Positions 7,513-16,739 of a stretch of 64,000 nt of DNA are shown one piece after another. The notes beneath the pieces are model-generated. The model did no database searches. It was not told the DNA's origin and saw nothing but the letters and a program-made list of their open reading frames with translations. Source of the DNA: CALGLS01 sp047626155 (GTDB taxonomy: Bacteria > Bacteroidota > Bacteroidia > Chitinophagales > Saprospiraceae); assembly GCA_047626155.1 (NCBI GenBank), contig JBLHRR010000004.1, positions 42,165 to 106,164 on the forward strand, written 5' to 3'. A program made the translations under genes and the position numbers. Position 1 is the first letter of the stretch, and each line of letters opens with the position of its first letter.

Positions 7513-10329
7513 ATGCCGAAAGATACTTCCATCAAATCCGTACTTATTATAGGTAGCGGCCCTATCATTATAGGTCAAGCCTGTGAATTTGATTATTCAG
7601 GAACTCAAGCTGCCCGCGCTCTTCGAGAAGAAGGAATTGAGGTGACATTAATCAATTCCAACCCCGCAACTATAATGACCGATCCCCTTACTGCGGATCA
7701 TATTTATCTACTACCACTTACAGTAGAAAGTCTTATTCATATTTTAGAAGAGCGACAAATTGATGCAGTACTACCAACAATGGGTGGACAGACTGCGCTC
7801 AATCTTGCCATCGAAGCAGGGGAGCATGGCGTATGGGACAAATACAATTGTAGATTGGTTGGGGTGGATCTCGATGCTATTGAATTAGCAGAAAACAGAG
7901 AAGCTTTCCGAAAATTAATGGTTAAAATCGGAATGCAGGTAGCTCCTTCCTTTATTGCTAATTCATTCTTAGAAGGAAAAGAGGCCGCTCAGAAAATTGG
8001 CTACCCTTTAGTAATTCGTCCTTCTTATACCTTGGGTGGTTATGGAGGAGGCTTTGTGATGGAAGAATCAGAGTTTGACGAATGTTTACGTCGTGGATTA
8101 AATGCTTCTCCTACCCACGAAGTACTTGTTGAGAAGGCAGTATTGGGTTGGAAGGAATTTGAATTGGAATTATTACGAGATGCAAATGATAATGTCGTCA
8201 TTATTTGTACGGTAGAGAACCTCGACCCTATGGGGATTCATACTGGGGATAGCATCACGGTAGCACCTGCGATGACTTTGTCGGATACGGCTTATCAACA
8301 AATGCGAAACGATGCAATCAGGATGATTCGCTGTCTGGGTAATTTTGCAGGAGGATGTAATGTTCAGTTTGCACAAAATCCAGAAACAGAGGAGCTGATT
8401 GCCATCGAAATTAATCCAAGGGTTTCCCGTTCTTCTGCACTGGCAAGTAAAGCAACGGGCTATCCGATTGCCAAAATTGCAGCAAAGTTGGCCCTCGGTT
8501 ATCATTTGGATGAATTGAAAAATCAAATCACCAAAACAACTTCTGCTTATTTCGAACCAACACTAGATTACGTTATCGTAAAAATGCCTCGTTGGAATTT
8601 CGCGAAGTTTCATGGTGCAGATCACCGATTAGGATTGCAGATGAAATCCGTTGGGGAAGTTATGGCCATTGGTCGAAATTTTTTAGAGGCGTTACAGAAA
8701 GCTTGTCAATCACAAGAGAACAATAGAAACGGTTTAGGAGCAGATAAAAAAGAATGGATCAGAACCTCTGATATTTTAGAGCGTCTGGAAAAAGTAAGTG
8801 ACGATAGAATCTTTCGTTTGAAAGATGCACTTCGCTTGGGTGTTCCTGAAAAAACCGTTCACAAGTTGACATTAATTGACCCTTGGTTTATCAAACAAAT
8901 CAAGCGGTTGGTTACAATGGAGGAAAAATTAGTTCGCTTCAACGTAGCTGAAGATATTCCAGAACCATTTTTCAGAGAGCTAAAAGAAGTAGGTTATTCT
9001 GATGCACAGATTGCTTGGTTGCTCCGCATCAATGAGCCCGAAGTAACTCGTCAGCGATATAAACTCGATATTCGCAGAACCTATAAAATGGTAGATACCT
9101 GTGCTGCTGAGTTCGAAGCAAAAACGCCTTATTACTATTCTACCTTCGATCAAGAAAACGAAAGTATCCCTTCTAAGAAGAAGAAAATTGTTATTCTTGG
9201 CTCTGGACCAAATCGAATTGGACAAGGAATCGAATTTGATTACTGTTGCGTTCACGGACTACTAGCCGTAAAAGAAGCGGGTTACGAAGCGATAATGATT
9301 AATTGTAACCCAGAAACGGTTTCCACTGATTTTGACATTGCAGATAAGCTTTATTTCGAACCAGTTTATTGGGAACACATCAAAGAGATTCTAGAATTGG
9401 AAAAGCCAGAAGGCGTCATTCTCCAACTTGGAGGACAAACGGCACTGAAGTTAGCAGAGCAATTTAAAGACAACGGTATTAAGATTTTCGGTTCTGATTT
9501 TGAAGCAATGGATTTAGCGGAAGATCGTGGAGCCTTCTCTGACTTGTTGAAAGAATTAGATATTCCTTATCCGGAATATGGTGTATCTCGAGATATTGAT
9601 CACGCCATTGAAATTGCGAATCGAGTGACCTACCCGGTTTTGGTTCGCCCATCTTACGTTTTAGGTGGTCAACGGATGCGTATTGTTATAAACGATGAAG
9701 AGCTGGAGCGTCATGTACTAAGTATCTTCAAGCACTTACCAGATAACAAGGTTTTAATTGATCAATTTTTAGAAAGAGCAAAGGAAGCCGAGATTGATGC
9801 AATCTGCGATGGCGAAGAAGTACACATCATGGGAATCATGGAGCACGTGGAACCTGCAGGTGTTCACTCCGGTGATAGTAATGCATTGTTGCCAACCTAC
9901 AGTTTATCTGAGAATGTTTTGGATCAGATGAAGGAGTATACCCATAAATTAGCAATGGCCTTGAAGATCAAAGGTTTGATCAATATTCAATTTGCCATCA
10001 AAGATGAAAAGGTATATGTAATCGAGGCCAACCCACGAGCTTCTCGAACTACCCCATTTATTGCAAAAGCGTACAAAGTACCGTACTTAAAAATAGCTAC
10101 GCAGGTAATGATCGGTACTCATAAATTATCAGACTTTGATATTAAGAAAGACTTGAAGGGCTACGCGATAAAAGTGCCGGTTTTTTCTTTTAATAAATTC
10201 CCTAATGTAGATAAGAATCTCGGACCTGAGATGAAATCTACCGGAGAAGAGATTCGTTTCATTGATGATTTAAAAGATCCATTTTTCAGAGAGCTGGAGC
10301 GAAATCGTTCTATGTACTTGACCAGATAA
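7513..10329 (+). CDS. carB: Carbamoyl-phosphate synthase large subunit, without C-terminal allosteric domain
   Basis: The 938-residue protein makes carbamoyl phosphate from bicarbonate, ammonia and two ATP for pyrimidine and arginine synthesis. Both ATP-grasp halves are present. The first starts KSVLIIGSGPIIIGQACEFD and includes PSYTLGGYGGG; the second starts at about residue 560 with KKIVILGSGPNRIGQGIEFD and includes VLVRPSYVLGGQRMRIV. The protein stops just after DLKDPFFRELERNR, where E. coli-type enzymes (about 1070 residues) continue into an MGS-like domain of about 130 residues that binds UMP/IMP and ornithine. Other Bacteroidota are known to have similarly short CarB, so this is probably natural; feedback control by that domain would be lost. 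No carA is adjacent. A large hairpin follows the stop. Confidence 0.95.
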   Translation: MPKDTSIKSVLIIGSGPIIIGQACEFDYSGTQAARALREEGIEVTLINSNPATIMTDPLTADHIYLLPLTVESLIHILEERQIDAVLPTMGGQTALNLAIEAGEHGVWDKYNCRLVGVDLDAIELAENREAFRKLMVKIGMQVAPSFIANSFLEGKEAAQKIGYPLVIRPSYTLGGYGGGFVMEESEFDECLRRGLNASPTHEVLVEKAVLGWKEFELELLRDANDNVVIICTVENLDPMGIHTGDSITVAPAMTLSDTAYQQMRNDAIRMIRCLGNFAGGCNVQFAQNPETEELIAIEINPRVSRSSALASKATGYPIAKIAAKLALGYHLDELKNQITKTTSAYFEPTLDYVIVKMPRWNFAKFHGADHRLGLQMKSVGEVMAIGRNFLEALQKACQSQENNRNGLGADKKEWIRTSDILERLEKVSDDRIFRLKDALRLGVPEKTVHKLTLIDPWFIKQIKRLVTMEEKLVRFNVAEDIPEPFFRELKEVGYSDAQIAWLLRINEPEVTRQRYKLDIRRTYKMVDTCAAEFEAKTPYYYSTFDQENESIPSKKKKIVILGSGPNRIGQGIEFDYCCVHGLLAVKEAGYEAIMINCNPETVSTDFDIADKLYFEPVYWEHIKEILELEKPEGVILQLGGQTALKLAEQFKDNGIKIFGSDFEAMDLAEDRGAFSDLLKELDIPYPEYGVSRDIDHAIEIANRVTYPVLVRPSYVLGGQRMRIVINDEELERHVLSIFKHLPDNKVLIDQFLERAKEAEIDAICDGEEVHIMGIMEHVEPAGVHSGDSNALLPTYSLSENVLDQMKEYTHKLAMALKIKGLINIQFAIKDEKVYVIEANPRASRTTPFIAKAYKVPYLKIATQVMIGTHKLSDFDIKKDLKGYAIKVPVFSFNKFPNVDKNLGPEMKSTGEEIRFIDDLKDPFFRELERNRSMYLTR

Positions 10330-10355
10330 GCACTTTTAAAGTACTTCATAAAAGA

Positions 10356-10427
10356 CAACGGCGCAAAGAAGCGCAACAGTAAGAGGATTTTATATATCAC
10401 TTACTGTTGTGTATCTTGGCGCCGTTG
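10356..10427 (+). terminator. Long imperfect stem-loop after carB
   Basis: Bases 10356-10383 pair with 10400-10427 over about 28 bp with a few mismatches; caacggcgc matches gcgccgttg and caacagtaag matches cttactgttg. It lies 26 bases after the carB stop. There is no strong T-run, so it could also be a repeat element. Confidence 0.6.
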
Positions 10428-10559
10428 CTGTTTAGTTTAAACCCTCTAAGGTGTAATATTTCAAAACCGAGACGCTTTTTAACCTTCTCGGAAACTATTC
10501 TCCTCTAAGTTCAGGTTTATTCTGAATAATTAATTTTTCATTTCTAAAAACGAAAAAAT

Positions 10560-11333
10560 ATGAAAACGAAAAAAGAAATCGTGGACAATTGGTTGCCACG
10601 TTATACAGGGACAGCATTGGAAGATTTTGGAGAATACATCTTGTTGGTTAATTTTAGTAAGTACCTCTACATATTCGCCGAGATGCACGGTGTAGAAGTA
10701 AAAGGAGCGAATCGGTCTATGCCTTCTGCCACAGCAGGTAATATTACAATGATTAATTTTGGAATGGGGAGCCCCAATGCCGGAACCATCATTGATTTAC
10801 TTACTGCAGTTAAACCTAAGGCCTGCTTATTTCTCGGAAAATGTGGAGGTATTAAAAGCAAGAAGAATAAAATAGGTGATTTTATTCTGCCTATCGCTGC
10901 AATTAGAGGAGAGGGAACATCCAATGATTATCTGCCACCCGAAGTACCTGCCTTACCATCTTTTGCTTTACAGAAAGCGATTTCTACAACGGTTCGTGAT
11001 TACAATCAGGATTACTGGACAGGAACTATTTATACAACTAACAAGCGAGTGTGGGAACATCGAAAGGACTTCAAGAAATATTTAAAGTCGCTTCGACCAA
11101 TTGGTATAGATATGGAAACGGCTACGATCTTTATTGCTGCTTTCAAAAACGGAATACCTGCAGGAGCATTGTTACTAGTTTCTGATATGCCAATGACTCC
11201 CGATGGTGTAAAGACAGAAAAAGGAGATGTAAAGGTTACAGAAGCATTTGCTGATTTACATTTAAAAATTGGAATAGACTCTTTGAAACAATTAATCAAC
11301 AATTCTCTTACGGTTCGACATTTACGATTTTAG
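10560..11333 (+). CDS. amn: AMP nucleosidase (Bacteroidota short form)
   Basis: The 257-residue protein belongs to the nucleoside phosphorylase fold. It shows INFGMGSPNAGTIIDLL, the nucleotide-binding FLGKCGGIKSKKNKIGDFI, GEGTSNDYL and the substrate-binding IGIDMETATIF with its Met-Glu pair. Family members hydrolyse AMP to adenine and ribose 5-phosphate. This is the single-domain form common in Bacteroidota; the E. coli enzyme has an extra N-terminal domain. The adenine product connects with the adenine deaminase gene at 16740-18368, so the window covers two steps of AMP-to-hypoxanthine salvage (inference). Its 3' end overlaps the convergent gene at 11308-11652 by 26 bases. Confidence 0.88.
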   Translation: MKTKKEIVDNWLPRYTGTALEDFGEYILLVNFSKYLYIFAEMHGVEVKGANRSMPSATAGNITMINFGMGSPNAGTIIDLLTAVKPKACLFLGKCGGIKSKKNKIGDFILPIAAIRGEGTSNDYLPPEVPALPSFALQKAISTTVRDYNQDYWTGTIYTTNKRVWEHRKDFKKYLKSLRPIGIDMETATIFIAAFKNGIPAGALLLVSDMPMTPDGVKTEKGDVKVTEAFADLHLKIGIDSLKQLINNSLTVRHLRF

Positions 11334-11652
11334 TAGGAGGTGCTTTCATAAGTAATTTCCTTTTAGAGGACTCTGTCAATTCATCACCGCTAAAGATGAT
11401 GGAAACCCTTAGCACTTTCATACCACTTACACCCTGCATTTCTTGGAGATTCAGTTCTTCTATTTCCGGATGGATATAGTTGATGGATTCCAAGTAATTC
11501 AGATAGCTAAGGTATTCTCTTACCTCTGAGTCCTGAGAATATACGATAGCTATTTTGCCTACCTGAGTCAAGCGCTCCGTAGTGCCTTTGACGATCGCTT
11601 TGTCTATTCTTTTTTTAATGATTTCGTATCGGATATTATAAGCACCTTGCAC
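11308..11652 (-). CDS. Conserved hypothetical protein, about 114 residues
   Basis: This small, charged, soluble protein (RYEIIKKRIDKA, TERLTQVGKIAIVYSQD, LRVSIIFSGDELTESSKR) has no signal peptide or membrane segment. I do not recognise a characterised family, although the composition looks like a genuine conserved Bacteroidota gene. The frame has a stop at 11668-11670 and no ATG before the coding-like sequence, so the start is GTG at 11652, preceded at some distance by aggag. The gene is convergent with amn and their 3' ends overlap by 26 bases. It could belong to the start of a longer regulatory family, but no further domain is visible. Confidence 0.6.
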   Translation of the reverse strand: MQGAYNIRYEIIKKRIDKAIVKGTTERLTQVGKIAIVYSQDSEVREYLSYLNYLESINYIHPEIEELNLQEMQGVSGMKVLRVSIIFSGDELTESSKRKLLMKAPPTKIVNVEP

Positions 11653-11750
11653 ATCGAATCGTTTCTCCTACGAAATCCTCTAAACTTATTTTATCTTGTT
11701 GCGATTATTAGGAGTGGTTAATTCCTAATCCGAACCAACTAAAATATATT

Positions 11751-13841
11751 ATGCAACTAAGTACACTCGATTGGAGCCTAATCGCTGCCTTTTTTATCGT
11801 TTCTCTTGGAATCGGTATCTACGCCTCCCGCCGTTCCGGCCAAAATGCTTCTGAATTTTTTCTTTCGGGTAGAAATATGCCTTGGTGGTTATTGGGTATT
11901 TCTATGGTGGCAACCACTTTTTCTGCGGATACTCCGAACTTGGTAACGGATATTGTCCGAAAAGATGGCGTAGCAGGAAACTGGGTGTGGTGGGCATTTT
12001 TGCTCACGGGGATGTTGACCGTGTTCGTCTATGCTCGTTTATGGAGGCGGTCAGGGGTATTGACGGATTTGGAGTTTTATGAAATGCGATACAGTGGAGC
12101 GCCTGCAGCTTTTTTGAGGGGATTTAGGGCTTTTTATTTAGGAGTGCTTTTTAACATAATAGTCATGGCGACAGTTTGCCTGGCAGGAATAAAGATAGGG
12201 GGAGCTATGTTGGGATTAGAGCCCATTCACACACTATTAATAGCCTCTGTTGTCACTGTTATTTATTCTGCATTTGGTGGATTGCGAGGGATTATTTATA
12301 CAGATGTTTTTCAGTTTGTGCTGGCTATGATCGGAACGATTTGGGCGGCGATAGTTATAGTTAATTTACCACAAATAGGAGGCTTGGAAGGCTTACTAAA
12401 GCATCCAAGTGTAGAAGGAAGTCTAAACCTTATCCCTAGTTTTGATGATAAAGAACTTTTCTTTTCTTTACTCATTATTCCTTTATCGGTACAGTGGTGG
12501 GCCTCTTACTACCCCGGATCAGAACCGGGAGGCGGCGGATACATTGCCCAGCGAATGTTGGCTGCTAAAGATGAAAAAAATGCGGTTGGAGCCACCTTGT
12601 TATATAATATCGCTCATTACGCTTTAAGGCCTTGGCCATGGATACTCATCGCTTTGGCTTCATTGATTGTTTTTCCAATGAAGTTGAAAGATGTAGGTGG
12701 AGAATCAGGATTAGTAATTACACAAAATGCAAAAGATGAGTTAGACAAGAATAATAAGGAAGCCAATATTATAAAATTGTCAGAAGCGATAGACTTAAAG
12801 TTCCAAACAGCAGAGGATAGCGAAACCAAAGAAAGTTATAGCCGATTGAAGAATGTCGTTACTCAGAACAAAAGTAGTTACGAAGTAAAATCGTTGGCTT
12901 ATATTTTCGCTCAAAAAAATTATGACTTTGAAAGCAACGAATGGAAAGCCTCAGATAAATGGTCAGATCCACTACAAGACGAAGGCTTGGTTTATATTCA
13001 GATAGCTAACCCAAGTTTACCTATAAATAAACTGGGACACGATTTAGCCTATCCAACGATGATGAACTATCTTCCTTCCGGCTTATTAGGTCTAGTACTG
13101 GCCGCATTAATAGCCGCGTTTATGTCAACTATTTCTACTCACCTTAATTGGGGCTCGTCTTATATTTCAAATGATTTATACAAACGTTTTTATAAGAAAG
13201 ACGCGACTCAGAAAGACATGGTTTTTGTGGGTAGAGTAAGTACCGTGGTCTTAATGATATTAGCTGCTTGGGCAGCATTGAAATTAGAAAATGCGAAACA
13301 GATTTTTGACATCATTATTTTGTTGGGAGCTGGTACAGGGTTGATATTTATTTTACGATGGTTTTGGTGGCGTATTAATGCTTATAGCGAATTAGTAGCC
13401 ATGATTGCATCCTTTGTGATTACCTACTATTTAAAATTTGTACATGTTCAGGTATTTGAATTCGACAGAATTCCCAACCATATTGAACTTTTGATAGGGG
13501 TTGGTTTGACCACTTTGATTTGGGTAGTTGCGACCTTCCTAACCAGACCAACAGATCAGGAGGTATTGATTGATTTCTATAAGAAGGTCCGACCAGGGAA
13601 ATCTGGTTGGCAACCAGTAATAGCAATGGGAGTAGCCAATAAAAGTATCTCTCACGAAGAAGTAACAGTAGGAAAACTTCCAATACAAATCCTTTGCATG
13701 TTCATTGGATCTATCATGGTCTATGCGGCTTTGTTCTGTGTCGGGTTTTGGTTATATGGACAAACTGGAGATGCGATATTGGCAACAGCAATCAGTGTAG
13801 GTTGTGCGCTAGCATTGATGCGTTTGTGGAGAAAGCTGTAA
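11751..13841 (+). CDS. Sodium:solute symporter family (SSS) transporter
   Basis: The 696-residue membrane protein has the SSS/SGLT fold. The N-terminal helix LIAAFFIVSLGIGIYASRR is followed by the SGRNMPWWLLGISMVATTFSAD region, the signature GGLRGIIYTDVFQF at about 175-190, and AALIAAFMSTISTHLNWGSSY near residue 455. Between helices, at about 320-425, is a hydrophilic insertion of roughly 100 residues (many Lys, Glu, Asp, Ser), which most SSS members lack. The C-terminus adds two further helices. Substrate cannot be predicted; sugars, nucleosides or organic acids are possible. It appears to be transcribed with the membrane protein gene 25 bases downstream. Confidence 0.85.
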   Translation: MQLSTLDWSLIAAFFIVSLGIGIYASRRSGQNASEFFLSGRNMPWWLLGISMVATTFSADTPNLVTDIVRKDGVAGNWVWWAFLLTGMLTVFVYARLWRRSGVLTDLEFYEMRYSGAPAAFLRGFRAFYLGVLFNIIVMATVCLAGIKIGGAMLGLEPIHTLLIASVVTVIYSAFGGLRGIIYTDVFQFVLAMIGTIWAAIVIVNLPQIGGLEGLLKHPSVEGSLNLIPSFDDKELFFSLLIIPLSVQWWASYYPGSEPGGGGYIAQRMLAAKDEKNAVGATLLYNIAHYALRPWPWILIALASLIVFPMKLKDVGGESGLVITQNAKDELDKNNKEANIIKLSEAIDLKFQTAEDSETKESYSRLKNVVTQNKSSYEVKSLAYIFAQKNYDFESNEWKASDKWSDPLQDEGLVYIQIANPSLPINKLGHDLAYPTMMNYLPSGLLGLVLAALIAAFMSTISTHLNWGSSYISNDLYKRFYKKDATQKDMVFVGRVSTVVLMILAAWAALKLENAKQIFDIIILLGAGTGLIFILRWFWWRINAYSELVAMIASFVITYYLKFVHVQVFEFDRIPNHIELLIGVGLTTLIWVVATFLTRPTDQEVLIDFYKKVRPGKSGWQPVIAMGVANKSISHEEVTVGKLPIQILCMFIGSIMVYAALFCVGFWLYGQTGDAILATAISVGCALALMRLWRKL

Positions 13842-13866
13842 TTACAAATAACCTTCTTTTTGAAGA

Positions 13867-14574
13867 ATGCTAAAAAAGACATGTTTCAAAAAAAATAAAA
13901 ATAATTTACAAATGCTACGTTTCATAGCTTACTTTTTTTCCGTTGTCTTTCATCCATTATTGATGTTGACCTATATGTTGCTGCTGCTGTTGTTGGTCAA
14001 TCCGTACCTTTTTGGGGTGCATCAATTAGGGGCTAATATTGATCTAGTGCTACTTATTTTTCTCTCTTCCTTTGTTATCCCGGCATTTGCAGTAGGCATG
14101 ATGAAGGCACTGGATATGATTGATTCGTTGGAAATGAAAACCAAGACGGAACGAATTGGGCCTTACATTGTTACCGGGATTTTATACCTATGGCTTTTCC
14201 AAAACATGTTGTACAATCCGGATATTCCCGGAGCTTATAAGATCTTTGTTTTGGGAGCTACTTTAGGTTTGTTTATGGCTTTCTTTTTCAACTTGTTTAC
14301 CAAAATAAGTATGCACGCATTGGGGATGGGCGGGCTGTTAGGAATGACTATTTTAACGATGTTATTATTTAGCTATAACACCTTTACCATAGATTTGGGA
14401 AGTATGGGCTTGTTGGAAATGAGTACCAGTGCCTTGTTGATGATTGTTATTTTACTCGCGGGGATCGTTTGCACTTCCCGACTTATTTTGAAAGCGCATA
14501 GTTTGCAAGATCTGTATAGCGGATTTATTATTGGCTTAGCCTGTCAGTTTATTGCCTTTCAGGTTTTGATTTAG
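13867..14574 (+). CDS. Multi-pass membrane protein, PAP2-like
   Basis: The 235-residue protein has about six hydrophobic helices, starting with FIAYFFSVVFHPLLMLTYML. The C-terminal motifs CTSRLILKAHSLQDLYSGF and IIGLACQF recall the last helices of PAP2-type phosphatases (SR...H...D), but the upstream phosphatase motif KxxxxxxRP is not evident, so catalytic activity is doubtful. The ATG at 13867 gives a Lys-rich N-terminus; the alternative ATG at 13912 (residue 16) places the first helix at the start and may be the true one. It follows the SSS transporter by 25 bases. Confidence 0.6.
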   Translation: MLKKTCFKKNKNNLQMLRFIAYFFSVVFHPLLMLTYMLLLLLLVNPYLFGVHQLGANIDLVLLIFLSSFVIPAFAVGMMKALDMIDSLEMKTKTERIGPYIVTGILYLWLFQNMLYNPDIPGAYKIFVLGATLGLFMAFFFNLFTKISMHALGMGGLLGMTILTMLLFSYNTFTIDLGSMGLLEMSTSALLMIVILLAGIVCTSRLILKAHSLQDLYSGFIIGLACQFIAFQVLI

Positions 14575-14659
14575 ATTTGCAGTGAAAAATAAAATTAGCA
14601 GAATGCTACTTTACGATTCACTACCAAATCAAATTATTTAAGACTTTTGGCTTAGAACA

Positions 14660-14698
14660 AAAATAGACGGAACATATATGCTCCGTCTATTTTTTTTG
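14660..14698. terminator. Bidirectional terminator between convergent genes
   Basis: aaaatagacgga (14660-14671) pairs perfectly with tccgtctatttt (14682-14693), flanked by A- and T-runs on both sides. It serves the plus-strand membrane protein gene and the minus-strand OmpA gene. Confidence 0.88.
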
Positions 14699-14720
14699 TA
14701 GAATGACCTTTCTTTTCCCT

Positions 14721-16400
14721 CTATTCTTTTTTCTTTTTCCCCTTTCCTTTCGAAGTCAATTCCGGTTCATGTATTCGTGTTATTTCCACCTCTACCCGTC
14801 GGTTATGGCTGCGCAATTCATTCGTCGAATTATCTGTAATTGGGTCAGATGCACCAAGACCGATGGTTTCGATTCGGAGCGGGTTGATGAATTTTTTATA
14901 AACCAAATAATCTTTAACTGCTTGAGCGCGCTCTTTAGAAAGGTTGAGCAGCGACTTAGTTTCTCCCTGATTATCGGTATGCCCTTTTATCAGAATGGTA
15001 ACAAAGTAATTTTCCCGAAGGTACTCTGCCAGCTTATCCAATGCAGGGTAAGAGGTTTCTAAAATTTCTGCTTTTGATTGTGCAAAATAAACTGGATCAA
15101 GATCAATCTTGGACCCCGGTTGCATTGGGTTCATTGAGATAATAAGCTCTTTTTCTTTAAAGTAAAAATAATCACTTCTATAAAATAGCGTGTCTCCTAC
15201 GGAAGTATATCCGAGTTTTTCGGCAACAATAGAAAAACTAATTCCTCTAGGGATTACCAATTTAAAAGTGCCATCATCCGAAATGTAAATATTACTATAA
15301 GTGCTGTTCTTCACCATGTTAGAAGTGATCAGAGCAGAGATTACTTTTCCAGTTTTATTATTGACTACTTTTCCATTTATGGTTACACCAACCGGAACAG
15401 GAGGAGCAATTCGTACTCGGAAAATATCACTAGAGCCATCTCTTTTGGAAGTGAAATACATATAGCCGGTGGCCGAATTAAAAAAGGGTTGGCTATCATG
15501 TGACCTTGAGTTGACCGGTTCTTTGAATCGGCGTGGAGAAGACCATTCATCCCAACCTTCGCCTTCGCGTACTAACATGTAGATATCGGAGTTTCCTGTT
15601 CTATTGGAAGAGAAAAATAAACGTTGTTGATCTTCTGAAATAAACGGAGTGGTTTCTTTCGCCGAGCTATTTACTCTAGGCCCCATATTCTTAGGTTCGC
15701 TCCAACTGTTCATCCCTACGCGAAAGGAAATATAGATGTCGCTTTGTCCGCGCGAGTCGCCTCGTTCCATTGCCATTAACAATACACTTCCGTCATGGCT
15801 CATGTTCATGCTGACGTCTGTTCCTGAGTTGTGATAGTTGTCAATACCAACTGGTTCAGGAAAAGACCATTGATCTCCATCTCTACGAACAATAGAGAAG
15901 CCTTTTTTCATTCCTCCTTCTTTTTCAAATTGATTGAGTATGACTATTTCATTGGCAGAGGGTGTAAGGGAGCTGACGCTATTAGGTAAAGCATTGTTCA
16001 GCGGATAAGCCGGATGTTCAACGGAGGTGAAATCACCATCTTCGCCGACAGCATACCAGACATCCTGATTAAAACCAGATCTAACAGGATCACTGACGCC
16101 ACGATGACCGATACGAGTATAGACCTGAGCCAGGTAATTCATGAATTCAGTAGAACTCATTTCTTCAGAAATATTCTCTCCTTCTTCTACTAGTGTTTTA
16201 TTGAAATCAGGATGTCCTACTCGGGTGAAATACATAGAATGGCCATCAAAAGCAGTAACAGGAGCGATTTCATCGTATTGATCGGTATTGATTATCGAGG
16301 GTAATTTTTCTAATTCGTAATCCTGATATTGTGCAGATAGCGCAGTTGCGAAAAAGCAAAAAAGGAATGGAAGCAGAAAGAGTTGTAGGATCTGATTCAT
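14721..16400 (-). CDS. OmpA-family protein with PD40 propeller and CarboxypepD-like domain (PorE-like, no TPR)
   Basis: The 559-residue exported protein has a signal peptide (1-23, ALSAQ). Residues about 40-340 contain PD40/WD40-like blades (SMYFTRVG, QRLFFSSNRTGNSDIYML, GYMYFTSKRDGSSDIFRV). A small carboxypeptidase-regulatory-like domain follows (about 345-430, VTINGKVVNNKTGKVISA). The C-terminal OmpA domain (about 440-545) has the peptidoglycan-binding motif IKGHTDNQG and NLSKERAQAVKDYL. This order matches PorE of the type IX secretion system except that PorE also has N-terminal TPR repeats. It is predicted to anchor an outer-membrane or periplasmic complex to peptidoglycan. The gene is monocistronic, with a terminator downstream. 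Confidence 0.82.
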   Translation of the reverse strand: MNQILQLFLLPFLFCFFATALSAQYQDYELEKLPSIINTDQYDEIAPVTAFDGHSMYFTRVGHPDFNKTLVEEGENISEEMSSTEFMNYLAQVYTRIGHRGVSDPVRSGFNQDVWYAVGEDGDFTSVEHPAYPLNNALPNSVSSLTPSANEIVILNQFEKEGGMKKGFSIVRRDGDQWSFPEPVGIDNYHNSGTDVSMNMSHDGSVLLMAMERGDSRGQSDIYISFRVGMNSWSEPKNMGPRVNSSAKETTPFISEDQQRLFFSSNRTGNSDIYMLVREGEGWDEWSSPRRFKEPVNSRSHDSQPFFNSATGYMYFTSKRDGSSDIFRVRIAPPVPVGVTINGKVVNNKTGKVISALITSNMVKNSTYSNIYISDDGTFKLVIPRGISFSIVAEKLGYTSVGDTLFYRSDYFYFKEKELIISMNPMQPGSKIDLDPVYFAQSKAEILETSYPALDKLAEYLRENYFVTILIKGHTDNQGETKSLLNLSKERAQAVKDYLVYKKFINPLRIETIGLGASDPITDNSTNELRSHNRRVEVEITRIHEPELTSKGKGKKKKE

Positions 16401-16739
16401 AGTTGAGACTAGATATAAATTTTGTTGACTATTTGTAGAGGTCCTTTCACGAGTTTATAAACCCAAGTTACATAAAAGTAGACTAAGTAAAAATGGTAAA
16501 AAAAGCAGAGAAAAAAATAAGAATATACTGCTGTTAAACGGGATGCTTCTAAAAGGAAGACAAAGAACTTAGATCTACAGCTACTTAACTATAACATAAC
16601 TAATTTTATTACTAGCATTCTAAACAAAGAAGGCATAATATTAGGCAAAAGGTAATATTGAATTTACCTGATACTGGTTAGTGTTTTGACGGGTGTTTCC
16701 ACTCAAACCGGACAGTTCAGTTATTAAGTCTGACTTAAC
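16401..16739. other. Intergenic region upstream of the OmpA-family gene
   Basis: This A+T-rich stretch lies between the OmpA-family start and the adenine deaminase stop, both on the minus strand. It should hold the promoter of the OmpA gene, but I see no clear TAnnTTTG box, repeat or short gene. Confidence 0.5.
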
